Assembly (NCBI RefSeq): GCF_905475465.1
Contig: NC_062245.1
Location: 7,564,001 to 7,628,000, forward strand
Length of the DNA: 64,000 nt
Source of the DNA: Pieris napi
Lineage: Eukaryota > Arthropoda > Insecta > Lepidoptera > Pieridae
Direction of reading: 5' to 3'
Both the position numbers and the translations under genes were made by a program. Within the stretch, counting starts at the first letter, position 1. Every line of letters starts with the position of its first letter. The notes under the pieces were generated by a model, which saw only the letters and a program-made list of their open reading frames with translations, was not told the origin of the DNA and searched no databases. Below are positions 35,171 to 47,134 of this stretch, piece after piece.

Positions 35171-37790
35171 ATGGCGTCTCAAAATAACTCGCACTATTCA
35201 CGACCTAGCTTGGTTACTTTATCTTCGTATCTTCTCATACTTGTATCTTTAGTATTGCAAGCAGACTCGGCGTTCGCCTCATTCGATTTCAATTCAACTT
35301 TCTCAGGAGTCAATATTACCAATCCCAACTCGACGCTCAATTGGACTTTTTACGATAACAACGCGACGGTTGTGAAGCATCTCCATATAAAGCATTCGAA
35401 ATATTCTACCCTCGTAACTGTGCTATTGGCAGCGATTTTTATGATAGTCATATTCGGAACAATAGTTGGAAATATTTTGGTTTGTGTCGCAGTTTGTTTA
35501 GTGAGAAAACTGAGACGACCTAGTAATTATTTAATCGTTTCGCTGGCAGTAAGCGATCTGTGTGTTGCGATTATGGTAATGCCAGTTGCAATGGTGTACG
35601 ATCTAATGGGGTCATGGCCTTTCGGACCTGTCATATGTGACTTCTGGGTATCGAGTGACGTTTTATCGTGTGCAGCGAGCATATTGAACTTATGTATGAT
35701 ATCCGTGGATCGATATTATGCAATAACGAAGCCTTTAGAATATGGAGTTAAACGGACGCCGAGGAGAATGCTTTTCTGCGTGTTTATTGTTTGGATGAGT
35801 GCTGCGTTTATTTCCCTCCCACCAGTATTAATATTAGGTAACGAGAAATCAGACACGTCATGCTCAGTATCACAGAATCAGGGTTATCAAATTTATGCAA
35901 CCTTTGGTTCGTTTTATTTACCCTTAACGGTTATGGTTGTGGTATACTACAAGATTTTTAGTGCTGCGAGGAAGATTGTGAAAGATGAAAGAAGAGCACA
36001 ATCGCATTTAGAATCGCACTGCTATTTGGAGATAAATGTAAAAAATGGAGGTGCAGCCGAAGCTAAGCTTTTGGAAAATCAGCCTCAGAACCCTACAAGG
36101 GGATCCACCGCGAGTACGAATACTACTGTAAGTAACTAACTTCAAACCCTATAATAATCATGCAATAGTTGATGTTTACCGTTTACATTGGTACTTTTTC
36201 TGGGTTCATTCCCATAGAAAAATAAAAGTCTAGAATGATCTTACCCCAACGAAAATTATGAAACTAGCGTTTAATCGCTCGCAAAAAAGTAACAATAGAA
36301 ATAACCTAATAGAAACAAATTTATTATTATTATTATATACTTAACACACTGGCAGCTTATTGGAATGATATATTTTGTTAGTTTTAGTAGATTTTGAACC
36401 TTGTAAAAAAAGTAATTGTCCCTACAAACTTCACTAAAAACGTTGCGTTATCCCCAACAAAATAAATAGGTATACACACTATTACGTACATTGAGATTTT
36501 ATGTATTGTTTAAGTCCTCCAAACGCCGACTAAACTTACGACATGATCATAAATGCTAAATTAGTAAATTTCTCTTTATATTTTTTTATACTAGCGTTTA
36601 CGCTATATATTACTATAAAAACAGATATAACTAAATACTTTAGTTCAACAGATAATTATTCATAATGTTCTTAAATAAATGGGTTAGGTTATTGTATTAG
36701 TAACATATTATGATACAATATAATTTCCTCATTAGTAAATCTTTTTGAGTCCATAAGAATTTATATATAAGCCCTCTAAAATAATAATTACATTATAACA
36801 TCAAGGAGATACCTTTGCTTTATCAAATATTCTCGTTAAGTATGGTTATTAAATATCCTTTATGAGCCCGTAAAGTTGAACCATTAAAGTCGCTTACATC
36901 GGGTTCAAAAAGTTCTGTGTAATTTTCAAATTATACGGCTTTTCTTCGTGAATAGTGGAGTTAATTTTATAACCTCGTATTACCCCCAACATCTGTAATA
37001 AGTTAATGTAAAATAATAGATTAACTTAACTATTATTTACGTACTAATAAATACATTTTATTTTCAGTGCAGCGTCGATAAAGCAGAAAATTCTATAGGA
37101 AGATGTTTTTCCGGGCGGAAATCGAACGAATCACAATGCCCTATGTTACAACCACCAAAGACCCCAACCAAACCGATACACACGATCAATCGACCGGCCT
37201 GCCAAAATTTAAACCCAGATAGTAATCTAAAAGAACGGCGAAGACCATCTTCAGATAATCAAAAGCAAACTAGTAGAATTCGCTCGTCATTATCTACTTT
37301 CGCACAAAAAAGTCACATTGCCAAGGACTTACTACATCCAGTAAACTCTCCACATCAGAAAAAGCTCAGATTTCATCTTGCTAAGGAGCGGAAAGCATCA
37401 ACTACTCTCGGCATAATAATGTCAGCGTTCATTGTGTGTTGGCTGCCTTTCTTTGTGCTGGCCCTAATTAGGCCGTTTGTCAACGAAGATACAATTCCTG
37501 ACGCCGTCAGCGCTCTCTTTTTATGGCTGGGGTACTTAAATAGCCTTCTGAACCCAATAATTTACGCGACTCTGAACAGGGATTTTAGGAAGCCGTTCCA
37601 AGAAATTCTCTTTTTCCGATGCTCAAATTTAAATCATATGATGCGTGAGGAATTCTACCACAGTCAATATGGGGGGCCAGAACCGCATTATTGTGTGAAT
37701 AACTCGAAGAATCAGAACTATGATGAGGGTGTAGAGATTGTATCTGCCGTCGACCGGGAAGAAACGAGGGCGACTGAGAGCTTTCTATGA
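35171..37790 (+). CDS. 5-HT7: Serotonin receptor 5-HT7 type (Gs-coupled GPCR), two coding exons
   Basis: Plasma-membrane class A receptor for serotonin; the insect 5-HT7 family couples to Gs and raises cAMP. Coding is 35171-36127 plus 37068-37790: donor GTAAGT at 36128, acceptor TTTTCAG ending 37067, phase 0, 559 residues in all. Visible features: a signal-peptide-like segment (about 14-36, ending DSAFA); five N-glycosylation sequons (N41, N48, N53, N57, N64); TM1 81-111 with N101; TM2 with D129; C156; amine-binding D163 in TM3; DRY 180-182; the family hallmark PLEYGVKRTPRRM in loop 2; ECL2 C231; TM5 with P251; loop 3 of about 165 residues, holding the intron; TM6 with CWLPFF (443-448); TM7 with NPIIY (481-485); a likely palmitoylated C504; and the C-terminus ESFL, a possible class I PDZ ligand. 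KASTTLGIIMSAF and DFRKPFQEIL match insect 5-HT7 rather than 5-HT1 or 5-HT2. S162, before D163, is usually Phe as I recall. Start: first ATG after an in-frame stop; context weak at -3 (C) but G at +4. Confidence 0.95.
36128..37067 (+). other. 5-HT7: Intron of the 5-HT7 receptor gene
   Basis: 940 bp, GTAAGT to TTTTCAG, phase 0, AT-rich and without recognisable repeats. It splits the third intracellular loop between residues 319 and 320. A second AG five bases further on (after 37072) would shift the frame, so the first AG is the functional one. Retention would add only three residues before a stop and give a receptor without TM6 and TM7. Confidence 0.9.
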
Positions 37791-38695
37791 TTGTCAATAC
37801 CCAAGGTCGAGGACCTAGATTCTGTGATCTAATTAAGACTTTGCAAGGTGTCGTGCCGTTAGTATTAAACATGTACCAATCAAACTAGTCGTCATAGTCG
37901 GTTTAATATTTCTTTGTATTTTTTACTAAATGGCTCAAACTTTAATACCCTAATAATTGAAAAACTTTGAAAATATATTTCTAACTTTTTGTGGATTCTC
38001 TTTAACCTTGAACAATCAGGAACAAATTTTGACTTAAATTTTAGGCAATTCAAAGGGCCAAGGATGAGTTAAAAAATTATCAAACAGTGAAAAGGCGGCT
38101 TTGTTCTTTTAGAGTAGAAATTTGGGCGAAATGATTGATAGCAAACGGCGCACTGTAAATATTTGAACTGACACCCGATTGTTTGACACGCCCATATAGC
38201 ATACACATTCGCTGAGGGTAGTTTTAGTCACGTGTTTTTTGAGCTAAGTTTAGTTAACCCTACATCTTTCAACGTGTAAATATTTGACGTAACCTATATT
38301 TTCGTGCTGAACATTCAGGTAGCAAGTTGTTAACGAATGCTACTTTAGTAGAAGTTTTTTACAAATGATTGCCATCTCCATTTCCGTTACTAAGTATGTC
38401 CATGAAACATAAAGGGGATTTATCTGCTAGAAGTATATATACAGGTGTCTTCAAAGCAAATCTACGAGCTATTAAGTCTACAAGTCTGTGGGCTTTTTGA
38501 AACAAATACTGCATTGTGTTCAAAGCCTTTGAAATCTTACCTATTCCAGGTATACGCCAGCATCGTTTTAGCTCAAGATTTGTAGGCATTTTATCGTGAG
38601 ACAAATATCTCTTTCTAGTAATAATACACCAATGTATAATTACATTTAGTGCTTTATAGTGTTAAAGTGAAAAAATATTACCCGTACACAAATAA
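37791..38695. other. 3' flank of the receptor gene
   Basis: Presumably 3' untranslated region in its first part. I see no AATAAA close to the stop; the first candidate is inside the next SINE, so the polyadenylation site cannot be placed. An antisense frame of about 76 codons from an ATG (about 38362-38589) has no motif I recognise. Confidence 0.45.
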
Positions 38696-38945
38696 TAGAG
38701 CAGTGCTGGTTTAGTGGCATCAGCGTGCGAATCACATCCCTGAGGTCCTAGGTTCGATATGCAGCTGTGCACCAATGGACTTTGTCTATGTGCGCACTTA
38801 ACACTCGCGTAAAGGAAAACATCGTGAAAGGAAACCTTGCATGCCTTAGTCAAAAAAGTCACCAGTGTCTGTCAGGCACAGAAGGGAACCCACCTACTTG
38901 CCTATTATAATATTAGAAAATCTGAAGCTTAGACCTAAAACTGGA
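38696..38945 (+). mobile_element. tRNA-derived SINE
   Basis: Head CTGGTTTAGTGGCATCAGCG with a mutated A box, B-box remnant TAGGTTCGATATG, body GTGCACCAATGGACTTTGTC and AAGGAAAACATCGTGAAAGG. The tail is truncated after GAAGCTTAGACC. Confidence 0.75.
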
Positions 38946-41900
38946 ACCACTAAAAACAAACGAAATAGAAATAAACTTAAAAGACAAAACGACCAATTTA
39001 TGTATTTTTTAAATAATATAGAAATATTGGTAACTTTTTATCTCATCCAAAAGTCCACCTTTGCTTAGGTTATACAGAAATATACCCTCTTCATGAAAAA
39101 AACAGTCTAATTACACGGTTTTAACAAAAGCACTTTCAATCTCTTTATAATGTAGTGTGAATGCAATGTGAGGGAAAACAAGATAAAACAAAAGAGTATT
39201 TTAGATGAAACATTGCAAGCACACAGAGTTTTTATGAATACGGTCGTCAAGTCTCTACGTAAGAAGTGTGAAGCTAAGTACACAAATTCATTGTGAAAAT
39301 AATTTCATTTAATTAATATTCATCCTTTGGAATTACCTAAAAGTGTAAATGCCCCATCCCAACCGACCATTTTGATACAATGTATAGCCTATTTAATTAT
39401 AAGTTTTTTAAACCAAGGAATTAAATAACCAGCTTGACCAAAGAGTCTAGCTATAGAAGTGTAACTTGAATTTATTGTACCAAGCATGAGACTTTATTGC
39501 TAACGTATCGTTTGCTATTGTAGAAGATTATATCTATTTAATATTTAATTAACAAAATCGTGTACATTGAAATTAACTAATTAATTTGTGGATATATGGA
39601 TGTTTCACGAAAAACAATGCACTAGTAAAAATAGTTTAAACAAACAATGATGACCTAGGTGTACGCACACGAACGCACCCTTTTGATATATTTGTTTATC
39701 ACGCACAGAATATTGCGTATTAATTTTTAATTAAACACGTGTCACACTCGCGTAAATGACATAAAAACAAGCGTGTATGAAGATCAGTTTGTTAATTCGA
39801 TATTTAAATGTATAAAGCATCATTAAAGTAAAATAAAAGTAATATAAGTTGTCGCAAAATTAACGATATGAGAAATAAATAATTGCAATTTTAACTGATA
39901 TTATGATAACGATATGGCGTAATAATTCTCATGCTTCGAACATGTATGAATTTATCTTAAGTGATGTGACTGTGTAGCATAAAGTTAGATACATGTGATA
40001 GTAGTAATAGTAGTTATTGTTTGTCAATAATTTTCTTAACTTATATTTCAAATTTCATAGTTGATATCTATTCACCGTGTTCTTCTTGCCTATGTTTCTT
40101 CACGTAATTTACCTTTGAAGTAGAAAAACAATGTACAAATTTTAATGAATACAATTGGTACTGCCATATATTGTATACCAGTTTAATATAATTTCTTGTA
40201 TGAAAGTTTATTGTAGTTAAAATTGTACAGAAATATTTAATATCCTACGTATTTGCATAAAACTATTTTTATTTCCATATATATTGTACCGTTACATTTT
40301 TTCTTGTTGAATGTGTAAACCTTAAACATTTCATTTATAACAATTAAATTGTATAAACTAAAAATGTAAATAGTGTTACATGTAAGTAGATTAATTATAT
40401 TATAAGTACATAATATATATTATTAATATACCAGAAACCGTGGGGAAACTACGCTTGAAAAGTTATTTGACAGTTCGATTTGATGTAACTATAATGAAAA
40501 TATATCTAAATTGGTGTGGTTTCTTTCCGTAGAAATATATGATAAAAATATATATAATTCTTTCAGTATTTCTGTAGTTTAGATGTGTTGCCGTGTAAAA
40601 ACTTTTGTAAACGGCCTCGTATAAAATACTATTATACTATTAACTCTTTTATTTTAATTTTGAAGATAAAATTTAATTTGGATTAAATTAACCGTTCAAA
40701 AGTTCTATGCGCTACAATTCCTCTAAATTATTTACAAACAAAATTTGGATTAAATCTAATTATATACTAACTTAAATGTTTATTCTGTGATGACATTTAG
40801 GGAAAATTTGTATAATATTCTTAAATATTCGCTAAAAAACACATGTACACGTAGTATCACTTCCTAGATAGGTTTAATGAAATCATAATATATAGATTCG
40901 AAAGTAATGCAACTTAGATTTTGAATCTTTGGAAAAATCCACAGACCCAAAATGTTAATTTACACTTATTTAAGACTAAGATTCTGTATAAATGATCAAA
41001 GTGCAACATGAAATTGCTTAAGATTTTGTGTATATAAAATTGTAGGTTCCTTATTTATAAGAACGATTTTTATCAGATAAATCCATTGATCGGATAAACT
41101 AATATTTTGGACTTCAATTTGTTTATGTATGTTACTATGATTTTAAATAACTGTGATTCAGTATTAACTTTTAAGCAGTGACTTTTATATTTCGTACTAG
41201 ACAAGTATAGAGATTTAAATAGTAAAACCTTACGTACGACGCTCTATAACCTTAAATCTCTAAACTCAAATTGCTGTAGTTTGGCGGCAATATTATTTAT
41301 TTATTATTTTGTATGTGAAACGATTCTAAAGTGTTGTAAATAAAAATCTAGCTATCATTAGTGTTTTGTTTTTTACTGTTCCCAATCCTGAACTTTGTTG
41401 ATAGCGTGTATATATTTTTACATCTCCACAACTCATTATTACTTCACAATAAGGAGTTCCTCTTTTATAAGCGCACTTATCAATATCATATAGACGTATA
41501 CTAAAATTATATAGTGGAAAGATTTGTATTTTATTACATATTATGATATAGCATAGGGTATATTTGTATCTTACATCTTTAAAAAAAATAAGACTACGAA
41601 GCCGGGACAGGTAGTTAATAGGCTATTTGACAGTGTGAAAAATAAAATGTTATTAAGTGTAAGTATTATACATATTGTTATAAAAAGCGTTATGGAGTAA
41701 CATAACTTGTAAATAAAATAAAAATATTGAATATTACACAAAACGGTTCCATGGCAATCCAGTCTAGTCCAAATTTTCATCGGAGACTATTTTTGATGGT
41801 TGTTGTGTAATTTAGGAATAATAATTAACACATAAAACTTGTCTCGTTTACATTTTGACAAGCATGGTAAGTCATTGAGACTAGTGCGACGCTATATTTT

Positions 41901-42823
41901 TTGTTTCATCATTTAAATTTTGTTTAATTTGAATTAAGCTTCTGTAGTGACTAAAAAACAATCTAAAATGATTATTAAAATATTGTCATAAAAAGAGCAT
42001 GTACGAGCTACTTATTTTTAAAGATTAATAATAGTATAAAATTATACATATAATCAGTTTAATATTATCTCCCTTTGGTAGGACCTATATCAGAACTCTG
42101 CACCGCTAGTAAAACTGCAATATCGTCTTGTATAAAACTAGGTCAGTGTAGTCAAAAGAATACTAAAGTAGTTGAACGAAAAAAGCTTCATTATCCTACC
42201 AAAGAATCCACAATGATGGAAAATAAATTAAACTAGAATATCGTTTACTGAAAGGTGTAAGAAATTGTATGTATATTATTCATTCTCTTTGAATACCAAG
42301 GCAGTCCAGAAAGTTAAAAGAACAAAAAGGTAAGTCGACTTTAGTTCCGTTACTTTTTTATAGCAAATCAAAGTGTTTGTGATTTACTCAGTGATGATAT
42401 ACATGAATAAAAGTGAACGTGCCATGTGAGACGTCGGGCACTGACTAGACAGGAACATCAGAAATTTTTCTGAAGAACAGAAACCTTCAACTGTATCTAA
42501 TAAAGAATAACAATAATTTAAAGAATGTCATTGTATACAATAATATGAAAGATGGATTGAACCTTAACTGACTTCCTCGTATACATTTATACAACAATGA
42601 TGCATCTGTATGCGACATTAGAGCAACTTAGAGTCAAGTCAAGGAAAGTACAACGGGCAATATTGATTATGGAATAATTCCCTTGTAGAAAGTGTAGGCT
42701 CTATAGAGAAAAGATAAATTATACAGAAAATACATAATTCAATAAAAAAATATTTGTATTTCTTGCAAAAGGACAAAGCACAAATTCTTTTCTTCTATTT
42801 ATATATATATTTCCTAATTATTT
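38946..42823. other. AT-rich intergenic DNA, no gene recognised
   Basis: 3.9 kb of very AT-rich DNA without a supported gene or repeat. The receptor 3' untranslated region could extend into it; AATAAA-containing spots occur, for example near 39836 and 41338, but none is decisive. Confidence 0.45.
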
Positions 42824-42992
42824 TGCAAGACCCTTCCGCAGGTGAAAGCCTCCTCCAGAGATCTCCAGGTATCTCGGTTTTGGGTGAGTTGCATCCAGCT
42901 CAAGCCAGCTGTTTCGTTTCCCAATAGAGCCTCCCCAACGGGTTGTCCTTATGGTCCATCGATCATCAGACAGTCTTGCTACATGCCCTGCC
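42824..42992 (-). pseudogene. RTE-type LINE ORF2 C-terminal fragment
   Basis: The minus strand reads AGHVARLSDDRWTIRTTRWG in one frame and, after a frame change, TQNRDTWRSLEEAFTCGRVL and then QNN stop. GH-ARL-D-RW followed by RD-WR-LEEAF is the classic end of the RTE-clade polymerase ORF. About 55 codons remain, frameshifted. This fragment is the source of the plus-strand open frame at 42842. Confidence 0.75.
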
Positions 42993-43489
42993 CTCAGAAA
43001 CAGAAAATAACTGTAAAAAAATCCAATAACTTATTTGGGGTCAACTTATCCAATCTACCGGTTACCGATGCCTTTTTAATTCATTACTCCAATATATGTT
43101 GCTCTATATTGTATTTTATATAATCATAAAATTCAAATATAAATATAAAAATTACGTGAACTCTGACAATATGCTAAATGCGATTTTATAAAATAGATAT
43201 ATCTATTTTATAATTGCTGCTAAAACTCCTATAGCTTATTTTTATATCCGACTAGGCAGAGAGCATTTTTTACTATATTTTTTATAAAAAAAATAAAGCA
43301 AATAAAAATGTATGAATTGTTTAATCCTGTTAATTATCAGTCATATTAAAAATACAAGTCGAATTATAAACCTTCGGCTTTTTTGAATTAGGTTAAATTC
43401 TTTAACAAAGTTTTGTTTGAGTTACTTATTAACAATATATCTGAGTGTTAAAAATCCCACCTCATAGTCACACTCGAGTGCTCATAGTG
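42993..43489. other. AT-rich intergenic DNA, nothing recognised
   Basis: No gene or repeat recognised. Confidence 0.5.
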
Positions 43490-43557
43490 TAAAGGCCGAT
43501 TTACATTATCTTAGTGTTTAGGAGAGTGCTTTAGGATAGTACTTTAGTTGAAACATG

Positions 43558-43614
43558 TAAACGCTACTTGCTTTAGTAAACGCTACTTGCTTTAGTAAAC
43601 GCTACTTGCTTTAG
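43558..43614. repeat. Three tandem 19-bp units inside the MITE terminus
   Basis: TAAACGCTACTTGCTTTAG occurs three times head to tail at 43558, 43577 and 43596. The matching right-hand terminus of the inner element has a single unit (near 43812-43832), so the expansion is local. Such subterminal units are often transposase-binding or slippage sites. Confidence 0.85.
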
Positions 43615-43730
43615 TACGGTTCTACATGACTTTCAAGTTGAATCAAAATAGAATCGCTTTTTATTTTTGTTTCAAGTGATACCCCTCCCGCGCCCGCGCA
43701 CCCCCCGAGATCTTCCCTCGTTGTGTGTTA

Positions 43731-43893
43731 AGGCCGATTTACATTATCTTAGTGTTTAGGAGAGTGCTTTAGTACAACTTGAAAGGCAAGTTCTTTAGCA
43801 TAGCGTTTACTAAAGCAAGTAGCGTTTACATGTTTCAACTAAAGTACTATCCTAAAGCACTCTCCTAAACACTAAGATAATGTAAATCGGCCT
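43731..43893. mobile_element. 163-bp MITE nested inside the outer element
   Basis: Same termini as the outer element, with TTA on both sides (43728-43730 and 43894-43896) as target duplication. Its left inner terminus (TACAACTTGAAAGGCAAG) matches the right end of the outer element, while its right inner terminus (GTTTCAACTAAAGTAC) matches the left end of the outer element, so the inner copy is a compact version of the same family in inverted orientation. Confidence 0.75.
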
Positions 43894-43971
43894 TTAACAC
43901 GTAATTTAGTGAAATCTTTAGAAGAGTGCATAAGTGCCGTGAAACGCGTGCGTGTTTTTTGATTTTTATAG

Positions 43972-44079
43972 ATGGCTAAATGGTCGAAAGATACAACTAT
44001 CAAATTTGTGTCTGAATATGTTGTTCACGAATGTTTGTGGAAATTTCGAATAAAATCTCGTCTTATATTTGTTCCATAA
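43972..44079 (+). pseudogene. MADF-like ORF start retained in the MITE
   Basis: A 35-codon frame with ATG: MAKWSKDTTIKFVSEYVVHE, then CLWKFRIKSR. The W-S-K-x-x-T-x-K-F-V start and the CLW after an acidic or polar turn fit the N-terminus of a MADF domain in Harbinger accessory proteins. It is cut after about one third of the domain. Confidence 0.5.
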
Positions 44080-44272
44080 CTACAGTTAGTATTTTGCGTA
44101 GAATAGAGCGTATTTGCCGACGTCGTTGCGCGTTCATTGTGGCGCTGTAATGATACTCTACTGGAAGAAATGTAAACGTTCACTCGCAACGCACTAAAGC
44201 ACTAAAGAACTTGCCTTTCAAGTTGTACTAAAGCACTCTCCTAAACACTAAGATAATGTAAATCGGCCTTAA

Positions 44273-46840
44273 GAATGACATCTCTAAAACCTTGTCCGGT
44301 GTATGTCTGAGATGAGTTCATTAGCAGCTCACGTGACAGCATCACAAAACACATTATCTCGTCCGACGTGACGTGGATGGCGCGAAATGAATTATACCGT
44401 GGACCCTCGTTATATTATGACACTTGGAAAAATGAAACATGTCAAATGACAGCAGGGCAAATTATTTTATACATTTACTGGTAGATTCGGTGAACTTCAT
44501 ACCTACATATATTTGTATCAAAACTTTTGAAAACGCAAAAATTTTGGCAACGACCAAACGACGAAGAGATCGGACCTCGTACTACGGCTATGAAGCACCA
44601 ATTTCTGAAGGCACATATAAATATATAACAACCAAGTGAGAATTATTTTATTTTAAATAATAAAAGACATCAAATATTTTCCAGCTAATAACAGTTTTTA
44701 TTGGAAAATTCAATAGTAGTATTAATATTTTTTCCTTTTTCTTCTCTTCCACAATTATTTCAATATCATAATAAGTCCAATCGATCCATCCATTCCCGAG
44801 TTTTAGCTACACAATCGAACAGCCTGGAAAAATAAAACACTATTTATTTAGTTCGAAAGTTGGAAAATTCGTGTCTCTGTTACGTTAGTTCTATGTGATT
44901 TTCTATTGAGTTTTGTTGATCCTTAATATTATTATATGTGCGAAAGATATTAACTATAGAAAATTGTATGTTACCAGCCACTGCTATGACGCATACATAA
45001 CCTAAATAGGTAATAAATTCTTGGTAAATTCGTTAGAAGTTTTATTAACACGTGTACTTGAGTAAACACAATATTTACCGTAGAAAACCTCAACACGCTC
45101 GCTTTCTTACGTATAACTACCACATTTCACTGTACGCGTATAATGGGGCTTATGAAATACGTCCAGCATATATCAAGCTGGTTTGATCGCTACAAAGAAT
45201 CCGGTACTTCAATGAACCCTTTGAACCATTCCGGATAGCGTTTGAAACGCGAAACATTGTTACACATTAGTTATTTCGTTCATATTGCGTTGTTATTTAG
45301 TGCTTTGTTACACGCGATGTGTATTTGTTTTTTCATGTACCACGATAGTAAAAATTATTTGACATTGTATTGGCGCGTAAAATATCTAAGAGTGTTGATA
45401 TAAATCTATATTAATAATAATAAATAGAGGCTAATTTTCAATCTTATATCAGTTATAAGATGCAGAAATTAGCTAGTTATATTTTCATAAAAGTCTAGCC
45501 ACCTACGGCTAATAAAATTAAGAATATCCTAAGCTATTTGTTTTCAAACCAACTGTACTAAAAAATATCAATTCCAATAACACCGTTCCGTTACACGGCA
45601 GAGAATAGTTAAATACAACAATATTGAAATACTAAAATACCTCAACATTTCAATTTTATTAATTGTAAAGGCTGTGTGGCTTATTTGTATAGACTGAAAG
45701 TATACAAAAATGAAACAGTATTTAAGACAACATAAAGATTTTGATTACCATGTTTTTAATAGCGTGGCAATCCAAATTTTTTTTACAACATTTACAGTCA
45801 ATCAAATAATTATTAAACTATAACTATAACTATATTTAATCTTTTGTTCTTACTGCCAAAAACGTAAATATGTGAAACTGTTGTTTTACTATTCAAGGAA
45901 CTTTTATCGCGGTTTGACTGAAACGGCGGGATAATTTGTATTTTATAAATGGCTTTTGTGACTTCCGACGACCTCTCCAGCGACTAAATAATTTAGATTA
46001 GCCAATGCTAAATTGTTACTCTTATATTGTTTTATTATGCCTTTTCATCAGTAGAAGACTGCATTTCTGTTCATTCGTGGCCTATAACAAGAATATATCT
46101 TTAAAAGCAAGTACTGGTACTCCATTTAAGTTACAACTTACTAAATATGACGTGCGTAGAACCAAATGATTGATTGCGTTTAATGGAGCCTAAATTTTAA
46201 CATTAATCAATGTTTAATTCAACAAAGTGACGTTTCCTTAACTTTATTGTATGGTATGATATTATTAAAATTACTTAAGCTAAATTACATACACAAGTAA
46301 AAAATCATTTTAATATGTTATTTCAATATGAGGCAACAGCGCTAAGAGTATTGAGAGAACTTTATCAATGTTTTTGACCTTGGATAATGCCATTTCGATG
46401 CCATTATTATAAGTATGTAAATATGCATTTCAATGAGTAAGATTTGGACACCCTTTTAAGTAAAAAAATACCCGTGTCAATCAAAAATACCACTACCAGT
46501 ACCTTATATATTTAACTTATATATTTTAGTTTATATTAATAAGCATTGAAAATATAAAGACGTGACATCTGTAATAAACAGAAAATATAAATCTCAGTTT
46601 ATACAAATAATTAATTCATTAATAGTGTTAATTACAAATGTATTTCCCAATTTTCTTTTTTGAATGTTTATTGATGTTTTTTCACCGATCAAATAAACTG
46701 AACCACTACCTGTCCTTTTGTCCAGTTGGCATTATTGTAGTAAAAACAAAGCGCTAAATACTCTTATTTATAATAACAATGAAGTATTATATTATTGTTC
46801 GCATTAGCTATCGTGATCGTCTTGAATTATTATAATTTAT
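44273..46840. other. AT-rich intergenic DNA, nothing recognised
   Basis: No supported gene over 2.5 kb; the frame at 44439-44639 has no motif. Confidence 0.5.
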
Positions 46841-46854
46841 AAGTAATATATTTT

Positions 46855-47120
46855 GAGCAGTCTTGGCCTAGTGGCTTCAGCGTGCGACTCCCATCCCTGA
46901 GGTCGTAGGTTCGAACCCCGGCTGTGCACCAATGGACTTTCTTTTTATGTGCGCATTTAACATTTGCTCGAACGGTGAAGGAAAACATCGTGAGGAAACC
47001 AACATTTCTTAGAACCAAAAAGTCGACGGCGTGTGTCAGGCACTGGAGACTAATCATGAAACAGATCCAGAAATCTGAGGCCAAGACCTAAAGAGGTTGT
47101 AGCGCCACTGAATTATTTTT
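46855..47120 (+). mobile_element. tRNA-derived SINE with perfect 14-bp target duplication
   Basis: The head has CTTGGCCTAGTGGCTTCAGC and B box GGTTCGAACCCC, the body GGTGAAGGAAAACATCGTGA and the tail TTGTAGCGCCACTG. AAGTAATATATTTT occurs at 46841-46854 and again at 47121-47134, which fixes both ends and shows insertion by target-primed reverse transcription. A block of about 30 bases (the GATCACCTACTTGCC segment) is missing relative to 33472. Confidence 0.9.
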
Positions 47121-47134
47121 AAGTAATATATTTT

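Larger units (their letters stand above)
43493..44269. mobile_element. PIF/Harbinger-like MITE, outer element of a nested pair
   Basis: Termini begin AGGCCGATTTACATTATC and end with its reverse complement. They match for about 43 bases, through AGGAGAGTGCTTTAG, and then differ. TAA flanks both ends (43490-43492 and 44270-44272), the 3-bp target expected of Harbinger. It contains a second, complete family member at 43731-43893 and a MADF-like ORF remnant at 43972. Internal CG-rich DNA (43681-43715) stands out from the surroundings. Confidence 0.75.

Noticed and set aside
37585..37872. 95-codon frame antisense to receptor exon 2
   Set aside because: Shadow of the well-supported coding exon on the opposite strand.
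38359..38604. Antisense frame just downstream of the receptor gene
   Set aside because: About 76 codons from the first ATG, no family resemblance and no supporting signals; kept only as a note in the flank entry.
42842..43123. 93-codon plus-strand frame
   Set aside because: Antisense shadow of the RTE-type LINE fragment, then AT-rich DNA.
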